The notes beneath the pieces are model-generated. The model did not search any database. It was not told the origin of the DNA and was given only the letters and a program-made list of their open reading frames with translations. A program made the position numbers and the translations under genes. DNA of 64,000 nt from Diphasiastrum complanatum (lineage: Eukaryota > Streptophyta > Lycopodiopsida > Lycopodiales > Lycopodiaceae): positions 48,756,088-48,820,087 of the forward strand of contig CM055098.1 of the NCBI GenBank assembly GCA_029204225.1. Direction: 5' to 3'. Shown here in pieces: positions 1-15,600 of this stretch. The first letter of the stretch is position 1; every line of letters starts with the position of its first letter.

Positions 1-165
1 GTTCAATTTTTTCCCAAGACTCGAATTTCCCAAGACTCGAAATTTCAAAAGACTCGAAATTTCCAAAGACTCAAATTTTTTATAAGACTCGAATTTTTTG
101 AAAGACTCAAATTTTTCCAAGACTCGATTTTTTCCAAGACTCAAAATTCTCAAAGACTCGAATGG
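1..165. repeat. degenerate short tandem repeat (AAGACTCGAATTTT-like)
   Basis: A unit close to AAGACTCGAATTTTTCC recurs about every 16 to 20 bases, with variable A/T tails, from the window edge to about 165. The core AGACTC is seen about nine times. The array may extend left of the window. It has no coding character. Confidence 0.7.
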
Positions 166-237
166 ACAACCATGTACATACACACATACATCGGCCACCC
201 GACCATCGACTTTCCTCCTAAATCATCGTTGCTTGCC

Positions 238-315
238 CGTCAACGAGATACTGAATTTCCAAATCATTGGAAAATCATCGTTCGTCAACGAGATACTGAA
301 TTTCCAAATCATCGG
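238..315. repeat. two-copy 33-bp direct repeat, period 45
   Basis: The stretch beginning CGTCAACGAGATACTGAATT occurs at 238-270 and again at 283-315 with one mismatch near its end. The intervening bases also resemble the flank, so this is a local tandem duplication. The open frames across it have no recognisable domain. From 316 to 820 I see no gene. Confidence 0.7.
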
Positions 316-835
316 CCATCACCTAGACCGGCCGCCATTGCCCATCAACGACGGGCACTCACAACTTGTATAAAGATATTTTAGAGAGAGGATGTAAGGT
401 TGTCGTAAAAAAATTAGCCTTGTGTCGTCAAAAATATCACATTCTGCTCGCAAAAAATTTGACCCATTCTTCAAAGATAAAAGCTAAAAAATATTTTTAA
501 ACGCGATCCGGGATTTTCCATTAGGGTTTCCCGGAACGCAATTTTTTTTTTTTTTTGTATAGTTGCCAATATGGGTATCATGTGAAAGGATATCAAAAAA
601 ACAATTGTTATGCAGATCTGTTGCTTGGTTTTAGATGACTGCGGGCTACATTGATTAGAAATCTGGACATCAGTAGATGGTTTAAGAAAACTGGCTGCAT
701 TTTCATATGGTTTCAGAAATTTGGACTGTGTAGTCTGTCGATTGTTTCGGGAGCGAAACACCAAAAAGTGTGTTTTCACTCAGGGAGTTGGAAGGCCAAA
801 TCAGGAAGAGGCGTTGCCCTCCAAATCCCCCACCG

Positions 836-934
836 GGGGGCTACCGCCCCCCGGACCCCCTGTTTCTCGGGGGCTACCACCTCCCGAACCCCCCGTTTCT
901 CGTGGGGGCTACCGCCCCCCGAACCCCCTATTTC
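836..934. repeat. three tandem GC-rich 33-bp units with internal inverted repeat
   Basis: Three units lie at about 836-868, 869-901 and 902-934. Each reads GGGGGCTACC followed by a C-rich half and then a TTTCTC-like spacer. Within a unit, GGGGGC and GCCCCC flank a TACC loop, so each can fold into a short GC hairpin. The patch is far more GC-rich than its surroundings. Confidence 0.8.
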
Positions 935-1552
<618 letters not shown>

Positions 1553-1664
1553 CCAACAAACTAAACAAAAATGCTGAATCATGCTAAATAAAAACCATGC
1601 TAAGTGTTCTGAACCAATCACCATACTACATTGTCCTGAACTGTACTGAAGCATTTTTCAACCA

Positions 1665-1665
1665 T

Positions 1666-1732
<67 letters not shown>
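1665..1732. repeat. compound (CT)n(CA)n microsatellite
   Basis: About ten CT units pass directly into about two dozen CA units with no interruption at the junction. Confidence 0.95.
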
Positions 1733-1734
<2 letters not shown>

Positions 1735-2517
1735 GAACAGTACTGAATCGTTACACTATTATGAATAAGATCATTGTAATATATAATATCGGGCCACGAC
1801 ACCAAAATGGGGTACAATGATGTTCCATGAACATCATGAAAACTACACAACTAAGGCTCGTCAGAGTCACGGTAGGAACCATCATCTGAATTTGTGCTTG
1901 ACTGTAGATCTCAAGGGTCTGTAGATGAATCAGAATTGGAGAGAGCCATATGCCATGGTTGGTGTGGCCCTGACTCTGCCGCGTGCTCTGGCTCTCCACT
2001 ACGTGCTCTGGCTCTGGATACTCCCCTTGTCTCTACTTCTGCCTCTATCTCTCTCCCCTCCTCTGGCCCCCCTCTGCCTGCCCCCACCCCTGTGTCTACC
2101 CCTGCGTGTCTGTGTGTCAGGTGGCTGTGATCCAACGCCCTGGGATGGCCCTACCCACTGTGATGATGCCTGGCCGACGGCTGCCTGTGATGCTCCACTC
2201 CTGTCTACAAAAAGTGAACTCAGCCCCCCCCCTCCTAGAACCTCTAGGTCTCCCCCTAGGCCTATGTGCAAAAATGACCGGCTCCTCCTCTGTCTCCGCA
2301 TCAAGGTCCACCAACAAGTCAGCCAGGTCATCCCCCTATGCCTCCGCCCCCATCTCCTTATCCTCCTCCGTATCCCCCTAAACCCACTCCTCCTCCTCTT
2401 GATAGTTAGCCTCGAGCTCATTTGCACCCTTAAGCCCTCATCATCCCCCTCCTCAACCCTATCCCTCTGCCTGTCTGCCCTCCTCGAACGCCGTGGAGCC
2501 CGTGCGTCAGCCTGTGC

Positions 2518-3050
2518 CTATCTATATAACTCTCTATAGATCTCATCATCCATCTCCTCCTGCGTGGGTGGTGCCCGAGGAGCAACAACTGCCGAATCCA
2601 CCAAGCAAGTGTCAAAGTTCACCTGCAACCAAAAACAATACATTGTTGTCAGCAATTCATTGCATAATTCGAAAGCAATTCAGTTCGTCAATTCATAGCA
2701 AGAAACAAGGGGTGATGATGTGACTCACCTTGAGCATCTGTCCCCCTCCTCGTGTGTGCCTCAACATACGGCCGTTGGTGTTCACGAACACCAACTGCCT
2801 ACACTGCTCGATGGACAACCTATTTCTCTTCTGCGTGTGATACAAGGCCCAGGTGCTCCAATTTCGCTCTCAAGCTCCTGCTGAACAGTCCTTGCAAGGA
2901 CTCTCTCAGCTAGTCATCGCAGGTCACTTGTGCCGCACCCATGGTAGCCCCACCATGAAACATGCCTCAACATATCCTCCCTCCGCCGACTCTGCTCTCC
3001 ATCGAAAGAAAACTAGTAGCGCTCAAAGCATGTCAACACGAGATCAAACC
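2518..3050 (-). pseudogene. hAT transposase C-terminal dimerisation domain, decayed
   Basis: Read on the minus strand, 3,050 to 2,730 encodes the end of a hAT-superfamily transposase. It contains a WWGYHG-type block, then LAERVL, then ERNWSTWAL, KRNRLS and LVFVNTNGRMLR. These match the conserved ...ERNWS...KRNRL...LV.v..N.RLL order of the hAT dimerisation region. A stop replaces the cysteine normally just before ERNWS, another stop lies before LAERVL, and a frameshift separates the two blocks, so the copy is dead. A likely 106-bp GT-AG intron (2,623-2,728) joins MLK to VNFDTCLVDS, and that exon ends with a stop at 2,518. Beyond the stop, 1,999-2,517 is purine-rich on this strand, giving acidic and arginine-rich frames and an RPRGRPRG stretch; whether it belonged to the protein is uncertain. 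The catalytic N-terminal part was not found. In an active element the domain dimerises the transposase at the transposon ends. Confidence 0.7.
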
Positions 3051-4835
<1,785 letters not shown>

Positions 4836-4839
4836 ATTT

Positions 4840-4858
4840 TGGTGCCATTGCCAGGGAG
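4840..4858 (+). other. primer-binding site, tRNA-Asp type
   Basis: TGGTGCCATTGCCAGGGAG, preceded by ACAATTT, resembles the site plant Athila/Tat gypsy elements use to prime from tRNA-Asp. The usual TGGCGCCGTTGCCGGGG form differs here by a few transitions of the kind expected from cytosine methylation decay. Confidence 0.6.
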
Positions 4859-6048
4859 CTACACCAATTTTTCAGTTTGCAGCATGTTTGGTTAATGGTT
4901 AGCTTGCATTAGGCATCTTGTCGTGGCATGAATAGTGTTAGATCTATATTTTAGGGTTAGTTTGGGATTGATTTTGCTTGATTTGAGTGGATTTGCTTGT
5001 TTGATATCTAATCTGATTATTAAACAAAAAAAGCTATTCAGGTTACCGATCTTAAGATCTATTTGGATTTGAGATATCAGAGAAAATAACAAAAATCGAT
5101 CAAATCTGTCAAATTTGGTCAAAAGGAGACAAAAAGCATCATCAGAACTCAGAACTTTTTATCCTCTTTCAAGAAACCTTCTCCGAGTTGCAAACACCTT
5201 CGGTTTTGTTTACAGAATCTTCAATTTGAAGGGCGAAGATGAATTCCCAGCAGATTTTCGAAAACATAAAAAAAACCACCAAAAATTATCAAAACCCTAA
5301 AAAATACAAAAAAAGAACCTTTGCTCGATTCACTGTGCTTAGATGTGATTCGGATCTATCTACTACCAAGTCGACGAAGAATAATACCAAAAATAAAAAG
5401 GGTTTCAGAGGATCAGTTGTCATATTGTCATATTTTTGTCAAAAAGTCACTTTTTTGCAAAATTACCAATATTACTAGTACTTGATCCTTCGCAAGAACC
5501 TTTTTCAAGTTTCCAAAACATTCTATTTATAGAAAACTATTATTTTTGAGTTCGACAAAGATTATTCTTGATCAGATCACAAAAAATCTTGATTTTTACC
5601 CTCGCTAGATTATAGAAACTGTATTTGTGTCAGAAACCTTCGTCCGGTTTTCCATAGTTTTATCTGTGTCAGATCTTCCATCTGAGAAGTCAACGAAGGT
5701 TATTTCCCAAGAAATTGTCGGAAAAGTGTCCAGAGAGTTTTTTTTTTTTCTCCAAAATAGCACTGTTGAACCTTTGCCTAGAGAACCTTCGCTAGTCCTA
5801 TTTTTAGTTTCTGATTTTCCAGATCAAGTCTCTGTCAAAATTTGGATCAAATATGATATATTCTGAATTGGATCCTGAGAGATTTATCATTTTTGAGAAG
5901 TATCGATTGATCGAATTTCGGAAAGTTTTTCATCATATAGAATCAGATTCTTGAAAAGTGGAATAGAGCTAGCAGATCTAATCTGAGATAGGTTTTTGAA
6001 AAAATCTATATCCAATCTCATTATCGATTTGATCTAAATTTGTAAAAA
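4859..6048 (+). other. untranslated leader between primer site and gag
   Basis: About 1.2 kb without a convincing frame. Athila/Tat elements typically have a long leader here. Two related blocks, near 5,330-5,395 and 5,640-5,705, share a pattern of TCAGATCT/TCGGATCT followed by AAGTC(A/G)ACGAAG. Confidence 0.45.
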
Positions 6049-7395
6049 ATGGCTGCCCTTGGAGCTGCTCCTGGAGGTGCCCCACAGGAGGTCAATCCAA
6101 TTATTGTTAGAAGAGCACTCCGATTGGATCTACCTAAATATAATGGATTAACAGATCCAGTTAGATTTCTTCAGATCTATGCTGAATCCTGTGAGGTCTA
6201 TGGTGAGATTTATACTCAAGATAAACTTAAGCTGTTTTCTATGGCCTTAATAGGCGCAGCACAAAATTGGTATTATAACCAAGATGAAACTGAGTGTACA
6301 GATTGGGAGGTTGTTAAACGAGCCCTTATCACACGGTTCAAACCATGGAAGTTTATGGAAGACCCTTTCCTACTTTTAAGTAAAATTAAAATGAGAAAGT
6401 GGGAAATGGTTCGAGATTACATCAAAAGGGTGAAACGTCTTAGATCTGAATTTGAACCTGAGCTGATTAATGAAAATGCCATGATTATGTGGTTTTTGTC
6501 AGGTCTACCTAAACGGATCAGTGATCTTGCGATAGAGTCCGGACTAACACTCTTGCAATTTGACATTGCAAGAGATTCATCCAATGAGTTGCTGGTGCTG
6601 AGTAACTTTCTGCTCCAGGCCTTCAAGGAGAATAATGACACATTGTCACAGTGTCTGACAAGTGGATTCACACCAACAACAAAGTATCTACTCATCCCTT
6701 ATCATACCAAGTAAGATATATTAAATGCTTCTTGCTGTTTTATGCATTAACATTGGCAAATTCAATTTAAATAGTTCTCAGAATTGCCGTTAAAGGACTT
6801 TCAATCTTATTTTGCAGTGACCACTGGAGTTTAAATCTGATCTCTATTAAGAGATCTGTAAATAATAATATCAAAGGTTTTTGTGTCAAGATGAATTCGG
6901 CCTTAAATATGCATAAGGATGTAGATATATATCTGCCATATTTAAGTAAATATATTTCTACAGATGTTCCCCATTCCGTGGACTGGGAGATCGTGAGTTT
7001 GGAAGTAAATTCTATCTTTCTTAATAGCATGTTGAAATCAGTATTCTAATGTAATTGTTTCATTCTAATTCATTCTGTTTCATAATTGATTTCTTTTGTG
7101 CTGAATTATTTTGTAGGCACCACAACAAAATGATTCTTTCAGCTGTGGTTGGTACACATTATACAATGCAAAGCTATTTTTTGAGTGGTTCAACCTTCAG
7201 CAAGATGTTGATATTTCTAAGGTAATAAATTTTGGGTATTCTTATTTTGGAATCATGATTAGTTTTCTATTTTGTTGATGTTTTTAGTTATTACTAATAC
7301 ATGAATGTTCTATTTTGCAGTTTACACTTCCTAAGTACACATCAAGCCGGGTGTACAGATTCATGACAAAAAATCATCCTGAGTATACTGGCTAG
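6049..7395 (+). CDS. Gag-Ulp1 (C48) protease fusion, four exons
   Basis: I join 6,049-6,710, 6,818-7,004, 7,117-7,221 and 7,321-7,395. All introns are GT-AG, phases agree, and the result is 342 residues with no stop. Residues about 20-155 are a Retrotrans_gag domain (L.GAAQNWYY, DWEVVKRALITRF, VRDYIKRVKRL, WFLSGLP). From about 156 the protein is a Ulp1/SENP-type cysteine protease: ISDLAIESGL, LSNFLLQAF, KYLLIPYHTNDHWSL with the catalytic His (residue 223), and PQQNDSFSCGW with the oxyanion Gln and catalytic Cys293. C48 enzymes remove SUMO or related modifiers. The position usually held by the catalytic Asp is Asn247, so activity is doubtful. The start is the first ATG of the gag frame. An LTR-like promoter lies upstream and AATAAA follows the stop. 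The alternative is a gag fragment inserted next to an older C48 gene, with the open frame crossing the join by chance. Confidence 0.65.
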
Positions 7396-7465
7396 GGCAA
7401 GGCTTCAGCCTCTCTTTATTGATGATGGTGCAAAGGATGATGTAGTTGTACTAAATTAAGATAAG

Positions 7466-7471
7466 AATAAA
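7466..7471 (+). terminator. poly(A) signal of the Gag-C48 gene
   Basis: AATAAA stands about 70 bases after the stop codon of the fusion gene, in A-rich sequence. This is a plausible cleavage and polyadenylation signal. Confidence 0.5.
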
Positions 7472-7971
7472 TATAGATAGCATAGAAAAAAAATACATGT
7501 ATAGAATTCATAGAAAAATATACATTTATATATCATATGCTGTTCCATTTTATGAATTTGGGAGCACAAAATACATGTATTGATGCCCAACTTGGGCTTT
7601 CATTTATTGAATGAAAGAGTGTATAGACAGATTTCTACTAAAGTTTATTTGAAACTATTGTTCTCCGACAATGGTGATTGTTGTAGGTAGATCTTTGCAG
7701 CACATTATCAGCTCCTGTCTTTTTCGCATCTGTGACATGACAAATATTAGTGTGCAATTGTAAATGATGACATTTTCTATTATTTTGTTCTATTTTGACA
7801 TGGCAATAAACATAAAGTACTTATGAGTCTTCGGTTGATGATAAATCTGAAATATGTTGGTAGATTGGTTTGTAATAGCATGAGCTCTGTTTTGATAAAA
7901 TCAAGCTTCCAATGTTCTTCCACCTCAACCATAGTCAGATATTTCTCATTGTAGATAATGCTGATCTCCAT

Positions 7972-8606
7972 TTAGTTTGTGTGACCATTTAGTTCAAAGT
8001 CTTGATCCAATGGTAGCCATGTACCTTCGATTTTCTTGTATCTTTGGTAGCTAAATGTGAGACTGAGCATTTGCTTTTCGATATGATAACGAAAGATCAT
8101 TGAGGACTTTTTAATCCTACATTCTATGTCATTATTTGTTTTACTATCCCGGCCTTGATCCATGAGATCTGACAAAGTCTCATCTGATAAATCCTTGCAA
8201 ACAAATAAAGTTGGTGTCCTACGAACACTAGCACTCGAGAAAAAATCAACAAATATATGTAATGAGATAAACCAACTTAGGTGAACAATTTTTGAGCCTG
8301 TGCTTATCTTCATAGCATTTCTAATATCAATTAGTAGCTTGCATCTCAAGGACTTTGAAACAATGCTGTCAGGAGTAGGCCACTCATCACTTTGAAAACT
8401 AGGCAATGGATTTGCTTTGAGCTTGCCAAAACCTCCATCTATTTGTGGCGTATATAAAGTTTCATAAAAATAGATACCACAATCTGCAAGTTCCTTTGGA
8501 CTTCTTCCTCTGTATTGCAGCTTTCCAACATCAGAGTGAATCACGTCTAATATTCCTGCAAGTGATTATGCGGGCTCCCATTCACTTATGCATGATGGAT
8601 ATAAAT
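7972..8606 (-). pseudogene. unrecognised coding exon with one in-frame stop
   Basis: I do not recognise this protein. On the minus strand a long open stretch runs from a splice acceptor (TTTCTTTCAG, exon start 8,606) to a TAA at 7,972-7,974. It reads YPSCISEWEPA, a TAA stop (8,566-8,568), SLAGILDV, then about 190 uninterrupted residues including KLQYRGRSPKELADCGIYFY and FQSDEWPTPD. An alternative acceptor (CACTTGCAG, exon start about 8,559) would skip the stop, so the gene may be intact. The composition is that of a soluble protein with no membrane segment or signal peptide. It converges on the Gag-C48 gene, about 0.5 kb past that gene's poly(A) signal. No upstream exon was identified. Confidence 0.45.
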
Positions 8607-9495
<889 letters not shown>

Positions 9496-9783
9496 AGGCG
9501 CTCATTAACTAAAACATTGTATATAGCTAAAAGAGGCTATGCATACATGTATATAGATGTCTCTTCTGGCTGCTCGTAAAGGAGAAGCAAGGCTCTAAGA
9601 TGCTTCAAGCCCAAATGAAACTTTGCAGCCTAAACCACCTCCTACAAAGCCATGGGAGCAAAAATAGCAATAATGTATTCATCAACGACACTACCCACAT
9701 ATTTGTTTCTGCACTATTTCTGCGTCTTGAGAGTCCCCTTCTAAGCTATCCAAGGTTGCGAGCAATCATGATCCCGTGATAAT

Positions 9784-9947
9784 GCACTTTAGAAAATATA
9801 TATAGCAATCTGAGCTTCCACAAATGAGCCAAAAGAGGAGGAACAAAGTGAAAAAAGATAATAAGCACTTTAGAAAACATATATAGCAACCTGAGCTTCC
9901 ACAAATGAGCCAAAAGAGGAGGAACAAAGTGGAAAAAGAATAATAAG
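9784..9947. repeat. 81-bp tandem duplication
   Basis: The block beginning GCACTTTAGAAAA and ending near AATAATAAGC occurs twice in direct order, at 9,784 and 9,865, with only a few substitutions. Confidence 0.85.
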
Positions 9948-10957
<1,010 letters not shown>

Positions 10958-11024
10958 CTGTTGGGAGTTTCCAATCCAATTGTTTTGTCTTTTTGTACTA
11001 GAGTTTTAAAGCCTTCAACACTAT

Positions 11025-11093
11025 CTGTTGGGGATAACGTCACTCGACGCCATAGACAACTGTTGGGAATAACGTCAGTCGACACCATAGACA
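11025..11093. repeat. 35-bp tandem duplication
   Basis: CTGTTGGGGATAACGTCACT at 11,025 is repeated as CTGTTGGGAATAACGTCAGT at 11,060, and both continue into CGAC(G/A)CCATAGACA. The TGTTGGGAATAA start resembles some LTR tips, but no element was recognised. Confidence 0.8.
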
Positions 11094-11365
11094 CTCACAG
11101 AGGATGATTCAAAAGGTATGATTGTTCAGTGGAATATAGAAAAGGGAATACGAATAAATTATGACATATTAGTTGAACGTATCGGTGGCAAAAGAGACGT
11201 GCAATCTTTAGCTTTATAGACTTTACTTGCAAAGTCTTTGACCATCAACCCCATGATGCATAGCACAGATAAAATCATATGACATCCCTATTCACAAATA
11301 TACATCCACATTTCTTTCATACATTGAGCAAGGCTAAACTAATGATATATAGATATATATTATAC

Positions 11366-11366
<1 letters not shown>

Positions 11367-11448
<82 letters not shown>

Positions 11449-11461
11449 TGTATGTATGTAT
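11367..11461. repeat. compound (TA)n(TGTA)n microsatellite
   Basis: About 54 bases of TA pass into about ten TGTA tetranucleotides starting near 11,421. Confidence 0.95.
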
Positions 11462-12383
11462 GGACACATATATATTTGTGTGTCTATATCAAGTGTAGTA
11501 CCAAAAGAGTTATCAATGATGATGCTTTGATAATGACAAAATTGATGTTGTTGCTTATAAAATTTTATCTTCTCTTATTAGAAAGACTCAAAATGAAAAT
11601 GAAATAGTGTTGCTTTCAAAATGAAAATGAGTGTTGCAAAAGTGAATATTTGCATAGAAGCAATAGAAATAATATGGAATTTGCCTTGATGTTACAATCC
11701 TAAAAAGTAGCACTTAAATAAACCTATGAGAAATACTCTTTTTGGAAATTTTGTAGTATATTTTACAAAAGTTTTGTGCCTGGAATCAATTGGTGATTTT
11801 TTGAAATATTTTTTTTTTGCTAAGACATGTAAAGCTTTTAGAGCTTGTATATTTGTCTTATATAATTAAAGAAAAATCAAAAGAGTATAGGTTTAGTTGT
11901 AAGGAAGATATTGAAAATTTTGGAGTGAAAGTGATATCTTTTATCTTTGTAATCAATATGAAAACAATCTAATTTTAAGAGATAAAAATAAGGAGATCCT
12001 TGTTCTGTCTTGAATAGAATTCACAATTCTACTTAAAACGATATTTTAAAATTAATCATGATGAATAATTAAATGAATGAATCATCACAAATGTGACTCA
12101 ATATTTCATAGCTAAACTATATGCATATAATCTTGTATGACACAATTGATATTCTTGATCAAATAAACATAACAATTATTTTTTAACCGTTAATCACACA
12201 CTTTTACTAAATTAGACAAAAGACAAGACAAATATTCACTAGCAAAAAGAGAAAAAAATTATAGGAGAAAAAGAAAAACATTATTGACATATTGTATATT
12301 ACAATGGTCAATGTCAAATCCATTGCAAAATGAAAACTTTACTTTCATACAACATAGCTACTTAAAAAATAACTTTCCAAGAA
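11462..12383. other. AT-rich sequence downstream of the DRIP-like gene
   Basis: No coding frame. On the minus strand the part just below 12,384 would be the 3' untranslated region and polyadenylation region of the DRIP-like gene. No single signal stands out in the AT-rich context. Confidence 0.4.
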
Positions 12384-12608
12384 CTAACTAATTTTGACTG
12401 ACATAGAAATTAGTTTTTTTTGATATGTAAGAATCATAATTGCATCTTTTGGAAATGAATTCACATCAACTGGGACATCATGTGATATGTTATCTCCTTC
12501 TTGGTTACTTGTTCTGTCAGGACTAGCTTTTGGAAACCAAATAGTGTCTCGAACATGTTGCAGTGTTAAGCTTGAATCTAATGATTGTCCTTTGCAAATA
12601 ATCTCCAC
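12384..12608 (-). CDS. DRIP-like gene, terminal exon
   Basis: The acceptor TTTTAG ends at 12,609 and the exon opens in phase 0 with VEIICKGQSL, continuing the RAWUL domain of the exon ending at 21,996. It runs through DTIWFPKASP and a loop to DAIMILTYQKK and stops at 12,384. The GAG/GTG junction restores the ...SEVEI.C.GQ... signature shared by DRIP proteins. Confidence 0.8.
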   Translation of the reverse strand: MEIICKGQSLDSSLTLQHVRDTIWFPKASPDRTSNQEGDNISHDVPVDVNSFPKDAIMILTYQKKLISMSVKIS

Positions 12609-15600
12609 CTAAAACAACAAAATTTGTTAAGTATTTGATTCAATAGAAACTTTGCAAAAGACTCTACAAATGTTTGAACCTTGATAATTTTCATAGTTAA
12701 TTTTCTAAATTTTTATCATATAAAATCGTATGAAAAAATACTGTTTTCAAAAATCATGAAGCATCATTACATTCCTTTTGATTTATAAAAAAAACAAATA
12801 ATGTTTTTTGTAGATTCTTATTCTTTTTTTTTATATCAAATTGCAATGAACAATTACCATGTGAACTAACATGACAAGTTGAACTAATAAATTTTGTTGT
12901 CTTGGAAAAATTATTCCTAATTACAATCTTTTAGGAAATTAGTCAAACTTGATTCTTAGATTCACTATATAAGTTATATCCATAGGAAACGATAGCTCAC
13001 TATGTTAAGATATCATATAAGGTGAGTGTACTTCCACATAATATGGTATAGTATTTGTTTGTTCTAGAATTCTTACCAACTTGAGAAGTGGTTATGTGAT
13101 TATTGCACCTTTGATGAATTCTTTTGTTTGGCAGAATTTGAAATTCAAATTGGCTAAATATAAAAAGGTACAAATTTTTTACATGAAAACTTTTGTAGAA
13201 TTGATCAAAATAATATATTTTTTCTAACCAATTATTATAAAAATGCACAAAATTTGTAGTCTAAAATATTTCCTATAATATGTTGTCTATAGACACAAAA
13301 GAAAAAATGACTTTAAAAGAGAGAGCTATGTAGCATTTCTAGATACAATGAAAACAATTTGGTTTTTTTATTATTCATTTTACCTTCTTTGCCGGTGCAA
13401 TTCGAATCATTTTTGAACTGCGAAAGACTCAAATTTTGAAATTTTGGAGTCCTCTTGCATGAATTTATCACAGAAAAATCCAAGTCTAACTCTTGCTCTT
13501 GAGTCCACTGAGAATAATCAAATCAATGTACTTTGGACACACGATATCATAATATAATTTTTTATATTGATTTCAATTTAGATCAATACCAAACTCTCAT
13601 CCATCATTTTAGTTTATTAAACTATAATTAAACGTGTCATTCCCTTTACCCACATGCTTTTTGAAAATTTCCTTGAATTTTGCATGCAGACTAATAAAAC
13701 ACTAAGAGTTGTTGGGTTTTGCAAAGTATTATGCTCTTGCTTGGAAATAACTCGTCACCTTCCATCCTTAGATGGCACAATTTTTTTTAGTAACGCCTTT
13801 TCTTCTAAAATCATAGCTAAGATGTTGCCTAATTGAATCACTTTCCCGCTAACAAAAATACATAGGTTGAGGACAATCTGGATTCATTTTAACATAATAT
13901 ATCCTAGAGACTAGACTAAACACTTGGATAAATTTTGAGCTTAATATTAAATTCTCTCTCTCTTTTTTTTTTAAAAAGGGTCTGATTGAGTTTCATTTTT
14001 CTTTTTTTCCTACTTGCCCTAAAATTAAATCATTTGAAAGAGTTGTTCATGCTATTTCAACTCTCTAGTTGGGTCCCACATCAATATTTTAGATCAACAA
14101 CTACTAATATTCAATCAATATACAACTAAGAATAGGAGAATGATGTTTTTTATCCCCTTTATTATATGCAATAATGACTATTCCACCTATCAAATCAATT
14201 GAAAAAGGTGACATGTAAGCTTCAGTGTCAGAACTTCAATTACCTCACAATGCTATTTCTCATCATCCTTATGTGGATGACATGAGAGCATTTTTTTTAC
14301 TATTCAATATCAATCTCAATATCTCATGGATGTCTTGAGAAAATATTGTGGCATAGTGGGAGCTAAAATTAATATCCAGAGATGTAGTCTAGTGATACTC
14401 AATAATGATTCTTTCCTTGTCTCATACTTGAATACCTACTCTTTAGCATGGTCAACTATTCTAAAATCCAAGAGTTTCTATTGGTCTACGATGTACTCTT
14501 GATAGACAGCGTGGCATGGCCTTTAAGATGAGTTTTTTCTTAACTAGCTATTAAGACATTGTACTATATTTCATTACTACATTGACCATTCTCAAGCATG
14601 TAGTATCTCCTATGTTGGTGTATCAAACTTCTCATTCAATTGGAAGCAAAACTTGGTGTCTTTAGTTATCAATATTTTAGATTATTTTGTGGGAAGATGA
14701 ACTCCAATTCATTTCTTGTAAAATGTGCCCTCAACCAATATAGTTCCAGGTAAGTTGGAGATTCCTTATCTTTTAGTAAAACCAATCAAATTACTGACTA
14801 AGAGTATTCTCTCAACACAAATCTTGGATAGACATTAAAAGTGAAGAAACATGATGTTTCTACCTACAAAGCATTTATAGCTTATGATCCAGTACCTGTA
14901 GAAATACACATAAAGGGCCAACAAGTCTTACCTATAGAAATACTCGTAAAAGGCCAGCAGACTGTCTCTGCAGAAATACACGGAAACTGTCCACAGACAG
15001 AAACCGTAAACAGCCGCAATGCTCCTGCAAATAGTTTCAGTGAAGGCACCACAAGCAACCGTAAAGTCCTGCATATGGTCCATTACAAAGTCGAACTTCG
15101 TAAATCGAAGGCAGTCCAAGAAGGAAGCTGACCAAAGGCCACCGCAAAGTAGTTGTTGTTGATGTAAGTGTCCGCTAGTAAGCAAGGCCAGTTCATGAGT
15201 TGATAAGCCTGATAAGGCAAGAGAGAGAGATAGACATGCAAGCTAGTAAGCTGCACATATAGTTCGTATGAGACAGAGATTCTCTTGCGTCAACACGCTG
15301 TACGGTATGCCAAGCATCGCTCACAAAGATCATTTGAGAATACATATGCTATTTGCACATTGCCCCTTGTGTATAATCTTGAATGCTTTATGCTTGTTCA
15401 TTGTCATTACACATTAAGCTGTTATTATGTAATCTGCACATAGGCTCGTTTCAATCAATGTATGAAAAACAATATTAGATATGCTTCAAGCAAGGAGCTT
15501 CACGAATGGAATGAGAAAAACAGAAAGACAGTAGCTGTTATCATCTCTTCCATCGAAGAAAACATCATACTCGATCTCTCATCGAAAGCAAATGCAGGAG

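Noticed and set aside
1999-2427. Arg-rich 142-residue frame on the minus strand
   Set aside because: It arises from the purine-rich tail next to the hAT relic, has low complexity, and is in a different frame from the acidic reading of the same stretch. It was not listed as a gene.
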